Source: Pseudomonas fluorescens
GTDB taxonomy: Bacteria > Pseudomonadota > Gammaproteobacteria > Pseudomonadales > Pseudomonadaceae
Direction of reading: 5' to 3'
Length of the DNA stretch: 64,000 nucleotides
Assembly (NCBI RefSeq): GCF_000967965.1
Contig: NZ_LACC01000012.1
Location: forward strand, 662 to 64,661
The notes beneath the pieces were generated by a model. The model was not told the origin of the DNA and made no database searches. It worked only from the letters and a program-made list of their open reading frames with translations. This document shows, piece by piece, positions 50,448 through 61,200 of this stretch. The position numbers and the translations under genes were made by a program. Numbering within the stretch: the first letter of the stretch is position 1; the number at the start of each line of letters is the position of its first letter.

Positions 50448-51013
50448 TGGCACGGATCAACCTTTTACCCTGGCGCGAGGAGCGGCGTGAAGTTCGCCGC
50501 AAGCGCTTCCTGCTGGTCCTGGTGGCGGCAATGGTGGGTGCGATGGGTGCGGTGCTGGTCGCGAACCAGGTCATCAGCGGTGCCATCGACCGGCAAGTCG
50601 CCCGTAACGATTACATCGGCAAGCAAGTCGCCGTGATCGATGAACGGATCACCCAGATCAATGATCTCAAGGCGCGTCGTCAGCAATTGGTCGAGCGCAT
50701 GGATGTCATCCAGGACCTGCAAGGTAATCGCCAAATCAGCGGGCGGATATTTGACCAGTTAGCGCGAGCCCTGCCCGATGGCGTGTATTTCACCGAGGTG
50801 AAAATGAGCGCAAAGACCTTGTCCATCACCGGCGCTGCTCAATCCAACAACCGTGTTTCAGAATTGATGCGCAACCTCGAGGCATCAGACTGGTTCGATG
50901 CGCCGAGCCTGACCGAAGTCAAGGCCAGGGCTGCGGGTCAGGTGGAGCAGGCCAACGTCTTCCAGTTGACCGTTCGCCAGACTCAGCCCGCAAAACCGGA
51001 GGAGGGCAAATGA
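50447..51013 (+). CDS. pilN: Type IV pilus assembly protein PilN
   Basis: A bitopic inner-membrane protein, 188 residues. The N-terminal MARINLLPWREERR is the PilM-binding motif (INLLPW). TM is at about 20-42, followed by a coiled coil and a ferredoxin-like periplasmic domain that pairs with PilO. Overlaps pilM by one base and pilO by four. Confidence 0.96.
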
Positions 51014-51633
51014 GCCTGTCCGAATGGTTCGAAGGGCTGCGCGAGATCGACATCAATGACCTGGATACCAGCAACATGGGTTCCTGGCCGCCGGCGATCA
51101 AGTTTCTGGTGGCTGGTTTGCTCGTGCTTCTGGTGATGACCTTTGGCTATAGCTTTTCCACCCGCGACCTTGTGAGCCAGCTCGATCTCAAGCGCGAGGA
51201 AGAGTCGACTCTCAAGGAGCAGTTCGCCGGCAAAGCCCGCATGGCGGCAAATCTGGATCTCTACACCCAGCAGTTGAAGGAGATGGAGAACGCCTTCGAC
51301 GTACTGCTGCGACAACTGCCCAGCGACACCGAAGTGCCCGGCTTGCTGGAAGACATCACGCGTACGGGCCTCGGCAGCGGCCTGGAGTTTGAAGAGATCA
51401 AGTTGCTGCCGGAGGTCGCCCAGCCGTTCTACATCGAACTGCCGATCCAGATCACAGTCACCGGGGATTACCACGACCTGGCCACCTTCGTCAGTGGTGT
51501 GGCCGGGTTGCCGCGAATCGTCACCTTGCACGATTTCGACCTTGCCCCCGTCAGCCCCAAGGGTGGCCCGAAGCTGCGCTTGATCATCCTCGCCAAGACC
51601 TACCGCTACAACGACAAGGGACAGCATCAATGA
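51010..51633 (+). CDS. pilO: Type IV pilus assembly protein PilO
   Basis: A 207-residue bitopic protein. A short cytoplasmic part (EWFEGLREIDINDLD) precedes a TM at about 32-50, a coiled coil and a ferredoxin-like domain. Forms heterodimers with PilN and contacts PilP. ATGA overlaps on both sides show tight translational coupling of the operon. Confidence 0.96.
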   Translation: MSLSEWFEGLREIDINDLDTSNMGSWPPAIKFLVAGLLVLLVMTFGYSFSTRDLVSQLDLKREEESTLKEQFAGKARMAANLDLYTQQLKEMENAFDVLLRQLPSDTEVPGLLEDITRTGLGSGLEFEEIKLLPEVAQPFYIELPIQITVTGDYHDLATFVSGVAGLPRIVTLHDFDLAPVSPKGGPKLRLIILAKTYRYNDKGQHQ

Positions 51634-52157
51634 GCCCGGCACGTTGTTTTTCGGTGGTGGTGTTGCTGTCTGCCCTGTCCGGTTGTGGCGCAGGTGATGA
51701 CTACACCGATCTGGACGCGTACATGAACGAAATGCGCCTGCACGGGCCGGGGAAGATTGAACCAACGCCGGTATTCCAGTCTCACCCGGCATTCACTTAC
51801 AACGCGACGAATCTGCGTAGCCCGTTTTCGCCGCAGATCAGCACTGATCTGGTAGCCCGGCGGCGGGGTTCGCATGACGTCAAACCCGACCCGGGTCGGG
51901 TCAGGCAGTACCTCGAAGGCTTCAACATCGAGCAGTTTGAAATGGTCGGCACCCTTTCCAATGCAACGGGCTCCTATGCCCTGTTGCGCGGGGCGGGTGG
52001 GGTGCACCGGCTGAAAGTCGGCGATTACCTGGGGCGTAACGACGGACGGATCGTTGCGATCAGCGGCTCTCAAGTCGATGTGGTTGAAATTGTCCCTGAT
52101 GGTCAGGGGGCGTGGCTGGAGCGCCCCCGGACCATTTCCTTGAAAGAGCACTCATAG
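51630..52157 (+). CDS. pilP: Type IV pilus lipoprotein PilP
   Basis: An inner-membrane lipoprotein linking PilNO to the PilQ secretin. The lipobox LSGC (about residues 16-19) follows a short signal sequence. The C-terminal beta-sandwich covers about residues 85-160. The 175-residue length is normal for the family. Confidence 0.95.
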   Translation: MSPARCFSVVVLLSALSGCGAGDDYTDLDAYMNEMRLHGPGKIEPTPVFQSHPAFTYNATNLRSPFSPQISTDLVARRRGSHDVKPDPGRVRQYLEGFNIEQFEMVGTLSNATGSYALLRGAGGVHRLKVGDYLGRNDGRIVAISGSQVDVVEIVPDGQGAWLERPRTISLKEHS

Positions 52158-52170
52158 TGGAACTCCAATA

Positions 52171-54240
52171 ATGAACAGGATTCTTTCCACCGTCGGCCTT
52201 TCGCTATGGATAGCGTTGTTGTCGCCGATGGTGCAAGCGGCCAATCTCAAGGCGCTGGATGTCGCTGCGCTGCCGGGTGACCGTGTCGAGTTGAAGTTGT
52301 CATTCGATGCACCGCCCCCGGTGCCCCACGGCTACACGACGGATTCGCCGGCCCGGATTGCCCTGGATTTGCCGGGTGTCACCAGTCAGTTGGCCAGCAA
52401 GACTCGCGATCTCGGCAGTGGAAATGCCCGTAGTGCGACGGTGGTGGAAGCCCGGGACCGTACGCGATTGATCATCAACCTGACCCAGCCGGCCCCGTAT
52501 GACTCGCGAATTGAAGGCAACAATTTGCTGGTAGTTGTCGGCCAGGGAGTCAAACCGTCGACATCCAGGCCGGCGGTTACCGCAACGTCGGTCCCGGCAC
52601 GAGCCGCCGCGACGGCAGGCAAGGCCATTCGGGGGGTGGATTTCCAGCGGGGAACCCAGGGCGAAGGCAACGTGGTGATCGATTTGTCGGATCCATCGAT
52701 TGCGCCCGACATACAAGAGCGCGAGGGCAAGATCATCGTCGGGTTTGCCAAAACCCGATTGCCCGAGCCATTGCGCGTGCGTCTGGACGTGAAGGATTTC
52801 GCCACGCCAGTGCAGTTCGTCAATGCCAGCGCGAGCGGAGATCGAGCCGTCATCAGCATTGAGCCCGGCGGCACGTTCGATTACTCGACCTATCAGACTG
52901 ACAATAAGCTCACGGTCAGCGTTCGCCCGGCGACGGTCGACGAGCTGCAAAAGCGCAATGTCGGGCAACAGGCCTACAGCGGCGAGAAGCTATCGCTGAA
53001 TTTCCAGGACATCGATGTGCGCTCGGTGCTGCAGCTGATCGCCGATTTCACCAACCTCAATCTGGTGGCCAGCGACACGGTCCAGGGGGGAATTACCCTG
53101 CGCCTGCAGAACGTACCGTGGGATCAGGCGCTGGATCTGGTGCTGAAAACCAAGGGGCTGGACAAGCGCAAGGTCGGCAATGTCCTGCTTGTTGCGCCGG
53201 CCGATGAAATTGCTGCCCGTGAGCGTCAGGAGCTCGAATCACAGAAGCAGATTGCCGATCTGGCGCCGTTGCGTCGGGAGCTGTTGCAGGTCAATTACGC
53301 CAAGGCGGCGGACATCGCCAAGCTCTTCCAGTCGGTGACCAGTGCCGAAGCGAAACCCGACGAACGGGGGTCGATCACCGTCGATGAGCGCACCAACAAC
53401 ATCATTGCCTACCAGACCCAGGACCGGCTGGACGAGCTGCGCAGGATTGTCACGCAACTGGATATCCCGGTGCGTCAGGTGATGATCGAGGCGCGCATTG
53501 TCGAGGCCAACGTCGACTATGACAAAAGCCTCGGGGTGCGCTGGGGCGGCTCGATACAGAACAAGGGCAACTGGAACACCTCCGGCGTCAGCAACGGACT
53601 CAATGGGTCATCGACCATCGGAACGCTCGGCAGTACCAGCACCAATTCGCCGTTCGTCGACATGGGTGTAGCCAACAATACCTCGGGAATCGGCATCGCG
53701 TTCATCACCGATAACGTCTTGCTGGACCTGGAGCTGACGGCCATGGAAAAAACCGGCAACGGGGAAATCGTCTCGCAGCCCAAGGTGGTCACGTCCGACA
53801 AGGAAACCGCGAAAATCCTCAAGGGCACCGAGATTCCCTATCAGGAGGCCAGTTCCAGCGGCGCGACTTCGGTGTCGTTCAAGGAGGCTTCGCTTTCGCT
53901 GGAGGTGACGCCGCAGATCACGCCCGACAACCGGATCATCATGGAGGTCAAGGTCACCAAGGACGAGCCGGATTACCTCAACAAGGTCCAGGATGTACCG
54001 CCCATCAAGAAAAACGAAGTCAACGCCAAGGTCTTGGTCAACGATGGCGAGACCATCGTCATTGGCGGCGTTTTCTCAAATACTCAGAGCAAGGTTGTAG
54101 ATAAGGTGCCATTTCTTGGCGATGTGCCGTATCTTGGCCGCCTTTTCCGGCGTGATGTGGTTTCGGAGAAAAAATCCGAGCTGTTGGTATTCCTCACTCC
54201 GCGTATCATGAATAATCGGGCGATTGCTGTGAGTCATTGA
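52171..54240 (+). CDS. pilQ: Type IV pilus secretin PilQ
   Basis: Outer-membrane channel for the pilus. The 689-residue protein has a signal peptide (to about residue 23), two AMIN peptidoglycan-binding domains (about 30-250), an STN/N0 domain ([20 protein letters not shown] near 272), N1, and the secretin domain ending VFLTPRIM. aroK begins four bases after its stop, joining pilus and shikimate genes. Confidence 0.97.
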   Translation: MNRILSTVGLSLWIALLSPMVQAANLKALDVAALPGDRVELKLSFDAPPPVPHGYTTDSPARIALDLPGVTSQLASKTRDLGSGNARSATVVEARDRTRLIINLTQPAPYDSRIEGNNLLVVVGQGVKPSTSRPAVTATSVPARAAATAGKAIRGVDFQRGTQGEGNVVIDLSDPSIAPDIQEREGKIIVGFAKTRLPEPLRVRLDVKDFATPVQFVNASASGDRAVISIEPGGTFDYSTYQTDNKLTVSVRPATVDELQKRNVGQQAYSGEKLSLNFQDIDVRSVLQLIADFTNLNLVASDTVQGGITLRLQNVPWDQALDLVLKTKGLDKRKVGNVLLVAPADEIAARERQELESQKQIADLAPLRRELLQVNYAKAADIAKLFQSVTSAEAKPDERGSITVDERTNNIIAYQTQDRLDELRRIVTQLDIPVRQVMIEARIVEANVDYDKSLGVRWGGSIQNKGNWNTSGVSNGLNGSSTIGTLGSTSTNSPFVDMGVANNTSGIGIAFITDNVLLDLELTAMEKTGNGEIVSQPKVVTSDKETAKILKGTEIPYQEASSSGATSVSFKEASLSLEVTPQITPDNRIIMEVKVTKDEPDYLNKVQDVPPIKKNEVNAKVLVNDGETIVIGGVFSNTQSKVVDKVPFLGDVPYLGRLFRRDVVSEKKSELLVFLTPRIMNNRAIAVSH

Positions 54241-54244
54241 TTCT

Positions 54245-54763
54245 GTGCGAAATTTGATTCTTGTTGGACCGATGGGTGCTGGAAAAAGCACCATCGGCCG
54301 GTTGCTGGCCAAAGAGCTGCGCCTGCCATTCAAAGATTCCGATAAGGAAATTGAATTGCGCACGGGCGCCAATATCCCTTGGATCTTCGATAAGGAAGGC
54401 GAACCGGGCTTTCGTGATCGCGAGCAGGCAATGATTGCCGAGCTGTGCGATTGCGACGGTGTGGTGCTGGCGACAGGCGGGGGCGCGGTCATGCGCGAAG
54501 CCAATCGTCGGGCACTGCATGCCGGTGGGCGAGTGGTTTATCTGCATGCGTCGGTCGAGCAGCAGGTCGGTCGCACGTCCCGCGACCGCAACCGGCCACT
54601 GTTGCGTACCGCCGATCCGGCCAAGACCCTTCGGGATCTATTGGAGATCCGCGATCCGCTATATCGGGAAATTGCCGACCTGGTGGTCGAAACCGATGAG
54701 CGGCCCCCACGAATGGTCGTACTCGATATTCTAGAGCGTCTGCAGCAGTTGCCACCCCGTTAA
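54245..54763 (+). CDS. aroK: Shikimate kinase I
   Basis: Phosphorylates shikimate in aromatic amino acid synthesis. The 172-residue P-loop kinase has Walker [10 protein letters not shown] at residues 8-16, shikimate-binding DSD at about 33-35, and the GGGAV motif near 79-83. The start is GTG 54245, almost abutting pilQ. Confidence 0.97.
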   Translation: MRNLILVGPMGAGKSTIGRLLAKELRLPFKDSDKEIELRTGANIPWIFDKEGEPGFRDREQAMIAELCDCDGVVLATGGGAVMREANRRALHAGGRVVYLHASVEQQVGRTSRDRNRPLLRTADPAKTLRDLLEIRDPLYREIADLVVETDERPPRMVVLDILERLQQLPPR

Positions 54764-54914
54764 AGCGCCGCGCGAAATGCGCTATCCTCGGCGTCTCGCC
54801 ATGACCGCTCAAGGTTGTGGCGGATGGCTACCGAACGGCGTCACACCAGCGGAGGCCGTGGATATTCGTTAACTCAGGGCAGAACGCCTGATTCCATCTT
54901 CACTGTGGGGACAC

Positions 54915-56015
54915 ATGCAGACACTCAAGGTCGATCTAGGCGAGCGCAGCTACCCGATTCATATTGGCGAAGGTTTGTTGGATCAGCCCGAGCTGCTGGC
55001 CCCGCACATTCGCGGACGGCAAGTAGCGATCATCTCCAACGAGACTGTTGCGCCGCTCTATCTCGAGCGTCTGACCCGCAGCCTGGCGCAGTTCTCGGTG
55101 ATTTCCGTGGTACTGCCCGACGGCGAAGCCTTCAAGACCTGGGAAACCCTGCAGCTGATTTTCGACGGTCTGCTGACCGCCCGGCATGACCGCCGTACCA
55201 CGGTGATCGCCCTCGGTGGCGGTGTGATCGGTGACATGGCCGGCTTTGCCGCCGCCTGCTACCAGCGCGGCGTCGATTTCATCCAGGTTCCGACCACGCT
55301 GCTGTCGCAGGTCGACTCCTCGGTGGGCGGCAAGACCGGAATCAACCATCCGATGGGCAAGAACATGGTCGGCGCCTTCTATCAGCCGAACGTGGTGCTG
55401 ATCGATACCGCCAGCCTCAATACCTTGCCGGCGCGCGAGCTGTCCGCCGGGCTGGCCGAAGTCATCAAGTACGGGCTGATCTGTGATGAGCCGTTCCTGA
55501 CCTGGCTCGAAGACAATGTCGACCGCCTGCGCAATCTGGACCAGCAAGCCCTGACCTATGCCATCGAGCGCTCCTGCGCGGCGAAGGCGGCGGTGGTCGG
55601 TGCCGATGAGAAAGAGACGGGCGTTCGTGCCACCTTGAACCTGGGCCACACGTTTGGCCACGCCATCGAAACCCACATGGGCTATGGTGTATGGCTTCAT
55701 GGTGAGGCAGTGGCTGCTGGCACTGTAATGGCGCTGGAAATGTCCGCGCGACTCGGCTGGATCAGCGAGCAGGAGCGTGATCGCGGCATTCGTCTGTTCC
55801 AGCGTGCGGGGCTGCCGGTCATTCCGCCGCAAGAGATGACAGAAGCCGATTTCCTCGAACACATGTCCATTGATAAAAAAGTGATCGACGGTCGTTTGCG
55901 CCTGGTGCTGCTGCGCCACATGGGCGAAGCGGTGGTGACCGACGATTATCCGAAAGAGGTTCTACAGGCCACGCTGGGGGCAGACTACCGCGCCCTGGCT
56001 CAGCTTAAAGGTTAA
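54915..56015 (+). CDS. aroB: 3-Dehydroquinate synthase
   Basis: Second enzyme of the shikimate pathway, DAHP to 3-dehydroquinate, NAD+ and zinc dependent. The 366-residue protein shows the NAD-binding GGGVIGDM at 101-108 and the metal-ligand stretch [11 protein letters not shown] near 245. It follows aroK after 151 bases in the conserved aroK-aroB-damX order. Confidence 0.97.
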   Translation: MQTLKVDLGERSYPIHIGEGLLDQPELLAPHIRGRQVAIISNETVAPLYLERLTRSLAQFSVISVVLPDGEAFKTWETLQLIFDGLLTARHDRRTTVIALGGGVIGDMAGFAAACYQRGVDFIQVPTTLLSQVDSSVGGKTGINHPMGKNMVGAFYQPNVVLIDTASLNTLPARELSAGLAEVIKYGLICDEPFLTWLEDNVDRLRNLDQQALTYAIERSCAAKAAVVGADEKETGVRATLNLGHTFGHAIETHMGYGVWLHGEAVAAGTVMALEMSARLGWISEQERDRGIRLFQRAGLPVIPPQEMTEADFLEHMSIDKKVIDGRLRLVLLRHMGEAVVTDDYPKEVLQATLGADYRALAQLKG

Positions 56016-56025
56016 TAAGAACACG

Positions 56026-57627
56026 ATGACTAGTTTGCATGCCGACGAGGCTTTCCTCGGCCATTACCAGTTGAGTCATGACCCTTTTGCTCCACGGGTG
56101 CCTGGCTTCAAATTTTTCCCGGCCCAGCGCAAACCCGTGCTGGGACAACTGCATCACCTGGCCCGCTACAGCCAGTTGCTGCTGGTGGTCACCGGTCCCG
56201 AGGGCAGTGGCAAGACCCTGTTGCGTCAGGCCCTGGTCGCCAGCACCAACAAGCAATCGGTACAAAGTGTGGTGGTTTCTGCCCGCGGCGCCGGCGATGC
56301 GGCCGGTGTGCTGCGCCAGGTGGCCCAGGCGCTGAGCGTCGGCCAGGCTGATGCCGACGCGATTCTGGCACAGGTGGTGCAGCTTGCACTGACCGGCCAG
56401 GAAGTCTATCTGCTGGTCGATGACGCGGAACAACTCGACGAGTCCGCCCTTGAGGCTCTGATGGTCCTGGCTGCCGGCGCGCCTGAAGGCCGCCCGCATG
56501 TGTTCCTGTTCGGCGAGACCTCGATGATCGGTCAGCTAGAGGCTTTGCATCTCGAGGAAGAGCGTTTCCACGTCATCGAGTTGCAGCCCTACACCGAAGA
56601 AGAAACCCGCGAATATCTGGAGCAGCGGCTCGAAGGCGCGGGTCGCGGTATCGAACTTTTCACCGCGGATCAGATCTCTGATATTCACGAAAGCTCGGAA
56701 GGTTGGCCTGGCAGCATCAATCAGGTCGCCCGCGATGCAATGATCGAAGCCATGATCGCCAGCCGCTCAGCGGTCAAGCGTCCAAAAATGGGGTTCAATA
56801 TGCCGAAGAAACACGTATTGGCGATTTCCGCCGTGGTCGTGGTCGCGGTAGCTGCCGCCTGGTTGATTCCAGGTCGCAACAAGGCACCGACCACCGGTGC
56901 GCCGTCCAATGAACAGGCGCAACTGCCGCTTGGCCAGGGCCAGCCAACCGCGAATGGCGGTGCTCCGGCCGTCGAGTTCGCCGGCAACACGCAGCCGATG
57001 CCATTGCCGTTGGTCGGTAACTCACAGCCGGTCATGCGCGCCCCGCTGGCTGAAGCCGCAGGCGGCATCACCGAAGGCGACGACGGCGTTCCGGTCGAGG
57101 GTTCCAGCGCTACGCCGCCGACGGTTACCACAACCGCACCTCCTGTGGGCGTTCCTGCCGGCCCTGCGCCGACACCGACACCGACACCAGCGGCCAAGCC
57201 GACGCCTGCGCCGACCCAGGTCGCCACCGCCAAGCCAGCGCCTGCTCCAGTGGCCAAGCCTGCTCCAGCGCCAGCCAAGCCAGCCGTTGCTGCGGCGGCC
57301 AAGCCAGCCGAGAAACCGGCTCCGGCGGCCAAGGCTGCTGGCGGCACCTGGTATGCCGGTCAGGCACCGGGCAACTACGTGGTGCAGATCCTCGGCACCA
57401 GCTCCGAAACTGCCGCACAAAGCTTCGTCAAGGAGCAGGGCGGCGAGTACCGTTATTTCAAGAAAGTCCTCAATGGCAAGCCGCTCTACGTGATCACCTA
57501 CGGCAACTTCGCCAATCGTGATGCAGCCGTTTCCGCCATCAAGGCCTTGCCAGCGAAGGTTCAGGCTGGTAAACCTTGGCCTCGCACTGTCGCCAGCGTC
57601 CAACAGGAACTGGCAACAACTCGCTGA
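56026..57627 (+). CDS. damX: AAA-ATPase/SPOR-domain protein of the DamX type
   Basis: A 533-residue bitopic protein. The N-terminal ExeA-like ATPase domain has Walker A GPEGSGKT at 57-64 and Walker B VYLLVDDAE near 126-134. A TM lies at about 262-285. A ~150-residue Pro/Ala/Thr/Lys linker (PTPTPTPAAKPTPAP and similar) leads to a C-terminal SPOR domain (about 442-525, NYVVQILGTSSETAAQSF). E. coli DamX lacks an intact ATPase of this kind. It starts ten bases after aroB. Its likely role is in septal peptidoglycan or division. Confidence 0.9.
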   Translation: MTSLHADEAFLGHYQLSHDPFAPRVPGFKFFPAQRKPVLGQLHHLARYSQLLLVVTGPEGSGKTLLRQALVASTNKQSVQSVVVSARGAGDAAGVLRQVAQALSVGQADADAILAQVVQLALTGQEVYLLVDDAEQLDESALEALMVLAAGAPEGRPHVFLFGETSMIGQLEALHLEEERFHVIELQPYTEEETREYLEQRLEGAGRGIELFTADQISDIHESSEGWPGSINQVARDAMIEAMIASRSAVKRPKMGFNMPKKHVLAISAVVVVAVAAAWLIPGRNKAPTTGAPSNEQAQLPLGQGQPTANGGAPAVEFAGNTQPMPLPLVGNSQPVMRAPLAEAAGGITEGDDGVPVEGSSATPPTVTTTAPPVGVPAGPAPTPTPTPAAKPTPAPTQVATAKPAPAPVAKPAPAPAKPAVAAAAKPAEKPAPAAKAAGGTWYAGQAPGNYVVQILGTSSETAAQSFVKEQGGEYRYFKKVLNGKPLYVITYGNFANRDAAVSAIKALPAKVQAGKPWPRTVASVQQELATTR

Positions 57628-57733
57628 AGATTCGGCGGCCTTACCCAGGCCGCCTCTCCAAGCACCTCAAAATTTCTACAAGTGCACGCCGCCTTCAGGG
57701 GCTGTTGGCACTTGCTGACGACCGCGACGCAGA

Positions 57734-57930
57734 CCCATTTGGCGCTGGGCAAGGCGCGAGGAACGCAGTTTGGTTTTTCCAAATAAGTTCCGAGCAACGC
57801 TGCCCAGCGCCAAATGGGGCGCGTCCCTTCGGGTTGCGCGCCAACGTGCGCGAGGCTGCGTTGCGGGATTTGCCAAGGGAACAACCATTGGCGGCATCCC
57901 GCGCCTTGCCTCGCGCACGTTGGCGCGCAA
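57734..57930. repeat. Nested inverted repeats in the damX-gltB intergenic region
   Basis: The 614-base gap 57628-58241 has no credible gene. Its first half holds two perfect stems. CCCATTTGGCGCTGGGCA (57734-57751) pairs with 57801-57818, an 18-base stem. A 22-base arm at 57834-57855 (starting TTGCGCGCCAACG) pairs with 57909-57930. Inside the second stem GCGGGAT (57863-57869) pairs with ATCCCGC (57896-57902), and GCCAA with TTGGC. This makes a ~97-base near-continuous hairpin. None matches the REP families elsewhere in the window. Confidence 0.75.
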
Positions 57931-58070
57931 CGCGGTTCGCCAGCAAGCGCCAACATCCCCTGCGGCTGCGTGCCTTGTGGTGTCTGCGTCACAGTAGTCT
58001 TTGAGTCGTTGCGGTCAAAATTAAAAAAAGTTTTGACTAGCACAGCAGATCGCTTTAAACCTTTCACAAA

Positions 58071-58091
58071 TGCGACATAGATTTGCGACAT
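58071..58091 (+). promoter_or_regulatory. Direct repeat TGCGACAT x2 upstream of the gltB promoter
   Basis: TGCGACAT at 58071-58078 and 58084-58091, 13 bases apart and ending 13 bases before the -35. This could be a tandem regulator site. Confidence 0.35.
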
Positions 58092-58104
58092 TTCGTCGTC
58101 AAAT

Positions 58105-58133
58105 TTGTGAGCCTCTGTGTCGGTGTGTACAAT
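58105..58133 (+). promoter_or_regulatory. Sigma-70 promoter of gltBD
   Basis: TTGTGA (58105-58110), a 17-base spacer and TACAAT (58128-58133). The transcript would start near 58140, leaving a ~100-base leader before gltB. Confidence 0.7.
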
Positions 58134-58241
58134 GACCTCCCTTTTGCCCCCGCAAAGCTGACGTACGTTCGGCGCGGTTGGTAAGTGGTTGAATTGAAAA
58201 GAAATTTGCTTCGCGAGAAGCAGCCTGGTGAGAAAGTGTCT

Positions 58242-61200
58242 ATGAAAGCAGGTCTGTACCAACCAGATGAATTCAAGGATAACTGCGGTTTCGGCCTGAT
58301 AGCCCATATGCAGGGCGAGCCCAGTCATACCCTTTTGCAAACGGCCATTGAGGCCCTGACCTGCATGACCCACCGCGGTGGGATTAATGCCGACGGCAAG
58401 ACCGGTGACGGTTGCGGTCTGCTGATTCAAAAGCCGGACGTGTTCCTGCGAGCGATCGCCCAGGAAACCTTCGGCGTCGAAATGCCCAAGCAATACGCTG
58501 TGGGCATGGTCTTCTTCAACCAGGACCCGGTCAAAGCCGAAGCCGCTCGCGAGAACATGAACCGCGAAATCCTGGCCGCCGGTCTGCAACTGGTCGGCTG
58601 GCGCAAAGTGCCGATCGACACCAGCGTCCTCGGCCGCCTGGCCCTTGAGCGCCTGCCGCAGATCGAGCAGGTGTTCATCGGCGGTGAAGGCCTGAGCGAT
58701 CAGGACATGGCCGTCAAGCTGTTCACCTCCCGTCGTCGCTCGTCCGTGGCCAACGCCGCCGACACCGACCACTACGTGTGCAGCTTTTCGCACAAGACCA
58801 TCATTTATAAAGGCCTGATGATGCCGGCGGACTTGACCGCCTTCTATCCGGACCTGAGCGATGAGCGCCTGCAAACCTCGATTTGCGTGTTCCACCAGCG
58901 CTTCTCCACCAACACCCTGCCGAAATGGCCGCTGGCTCAACCGTTCCGCTTCCTGGCGCACAACGGCGAGATCAACACCATCACCGGCAACCGCAACTGG
59001 GCCGTGGCCCGTCGCACCAAGTTCACCAACGACCTGATGGATCTGGAAGAGCTCGGCCCGCTGGTCAACCGCGTGGGTTCCGACTCCTCCAGCATGGACA
59101 ACATGCTCGAACTGATGGTCACCGGTGGCATCGACCTGTTCCGTGGCGTGCGGATGATCATTCCGCCTGCGTGGCAGAACGTCGAGACCATGGACCCGGA
59201 TCTGCGTGCGTTCTACGAATACAACTCGATGCACATGGAGCCGTGGGACGGCCCGGCCGGCGTGGTAATGACCGATGGTCGTTACGCGGTGTGCCTGCTC
59301 GACCGTAACGGCCTGCGTCCGGCGCGTTGGGTCACCACCAAGAACGGCTTCATCACCCTGGCCTCGGAAATCGGTGTCTGGAACTACCAGCCTGAAGACG
59401 TGATCGCCAAGGGCCGTGTGGGCCCGGGCCAGATCTTTGCCGTGGACACCGAAACCGGTCAGATCCTCGACACCGATGCGATCGACAACCGCCTGAAGTC
59501 CCGTCATCCGTACAAGCAATGGCTGCGCAAGAATGCCCTGCGCATCCAGGCGACCATGGAAGACAACGACCACGGTTCGGCGTTCTACGATGTCGATCAG
59601 CTCAAGCAATACATGAAGATGTACCAGGTCACGTTCGAAGAGCGCGACCAGGTGCTGCGTCCGCTCGGTGAGCAAGGCTACGAAGCCGTGGGCTCGATGG
59701 GCGACGATACGCCGATGGCCGTGCTGTCCCAGCGCGTGCGCACGCCGTACGACTATTTCCGCCAGCAGTTCGCGCAGGTCACCAACCCGCCGATCGACCC
59801 GCTGCGTGAAGCCATCGTCATGTCGCTGGAAATCTGCCTCGGTGCCGAGCGCAACATCTTCCAGGAGTCGCCGGAACACGCTTCGCGCGTGATCCTCAGC
59901 TCGCCGGTCATTTCCCCGGCCAAGTGGCGCTCGCTGATGAACCTCGATCGTCCGGGCTTCGAGCGCGCGATCATCGACCTCAACTACGACGAGAGCGTCG
60001 GCCTGGAAGCGGCGATCCGCAACGTGGCCGATCAGGCTGAAGAAGCCGTGCGCGCCGGTCGTACCCAGGTCGTGCTGAGTGACCGTCACATTGCCCCAGG
60101 CAAGCTGCCGATCCACGCTTCGCTCGCCACCGGTGCGGTGCATCACCGCCTGACCGAGAAAGGCCTGCGTTGCGACTCCAACATCCTGGTGGAAACCGCG
60201 ACCGCTCGCGATCCGCACCACTTCGCCGTGTTGATCGGTTTCGGCGCCTCTGCCGTTTATCCGTTCCTGGCCTACGAAGTGCTGGGCGACCTGATCCGTA
60301 CCGGTGAAGTGCTGGGCGACCTCTACGAGGTGTTCAAGAACTACCGTAAAGGCATCACCAAAGGCCTGCTCAAGATCCTGTCGAAGATGGGTATCTCGAC
60401 CATCACTTCGTACCGTGGTGCGCAGTTGTTCGAAGCCATCGGCCTGTCCGAGGAAGTTTGCAACCTGAGCTTCCGTGGCGTGCCAAGCCGCATCAAGGGT
60501 GCGCGTTTCGTCGACATCGAAGCCGAGCAGAAAGCCCTGGCCACCGAAGCCTGGAGCCCGCGCAAGCCGATCCAGCAGGGTGGATTGCTGAAGTTCGTCC
60601 ATGGTGGCGAGTATCACGCGTACAACCCGGACGTGGTCAACACCCTGCAAGCCGCTGTGCAGCAGGGCGACTACAGCAAGTTCAAGGAATACACGTCGCT
60701 GGTGGACAACCGCCCGGTGTCGATGATCCGCGACCTGCTGAAAGTCAAAACCCTCGACACTCCATTGGACATCAGCGAGATCGAACCACTGGAATCGGTG
60801 CTCAAGCGCTTCGACTCCGCCGGTATCTCCCTGGGCGCCCTGTCGCCGGAAGCTCACGAAGCCCTGGCCGAAGCCATGAACCGCCTCGGTGCGCGTTCCA
60901 ACTCCGGTGAAGGCGGCGAAGACCCGGCGCGCTACGGCACCATCAAGAGCTCGAAAATCAAGCAGGTTGCCACCGGCCGTTTCGGTGTGACCCCGGAATA
61001 CCTGGTCAACGCTGAAGTGCTGCAGATCAAGGTCGCCCAGGGCGCCAAGCCCGGCGAAGGTGGTCAGCTGCCAGGCGGCAAGGTCAACGGTCTGATCGCC
61101 AAGCTGCGTTACGCAGTACCAGGCGTGACCCTGATTTCGCCACCGCCGCACCATGACATCTATTCGATCGAAGACTTGTCGCAGCTGATTTTCGACCTGA

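Noticed and set aside
57576-58004. Possible small gene between damX and gltB
   Set aside because: It begins inside damX, is Arg/Pro-rich and runs through the inverted repeats, and several overlapping frames there are equally open.
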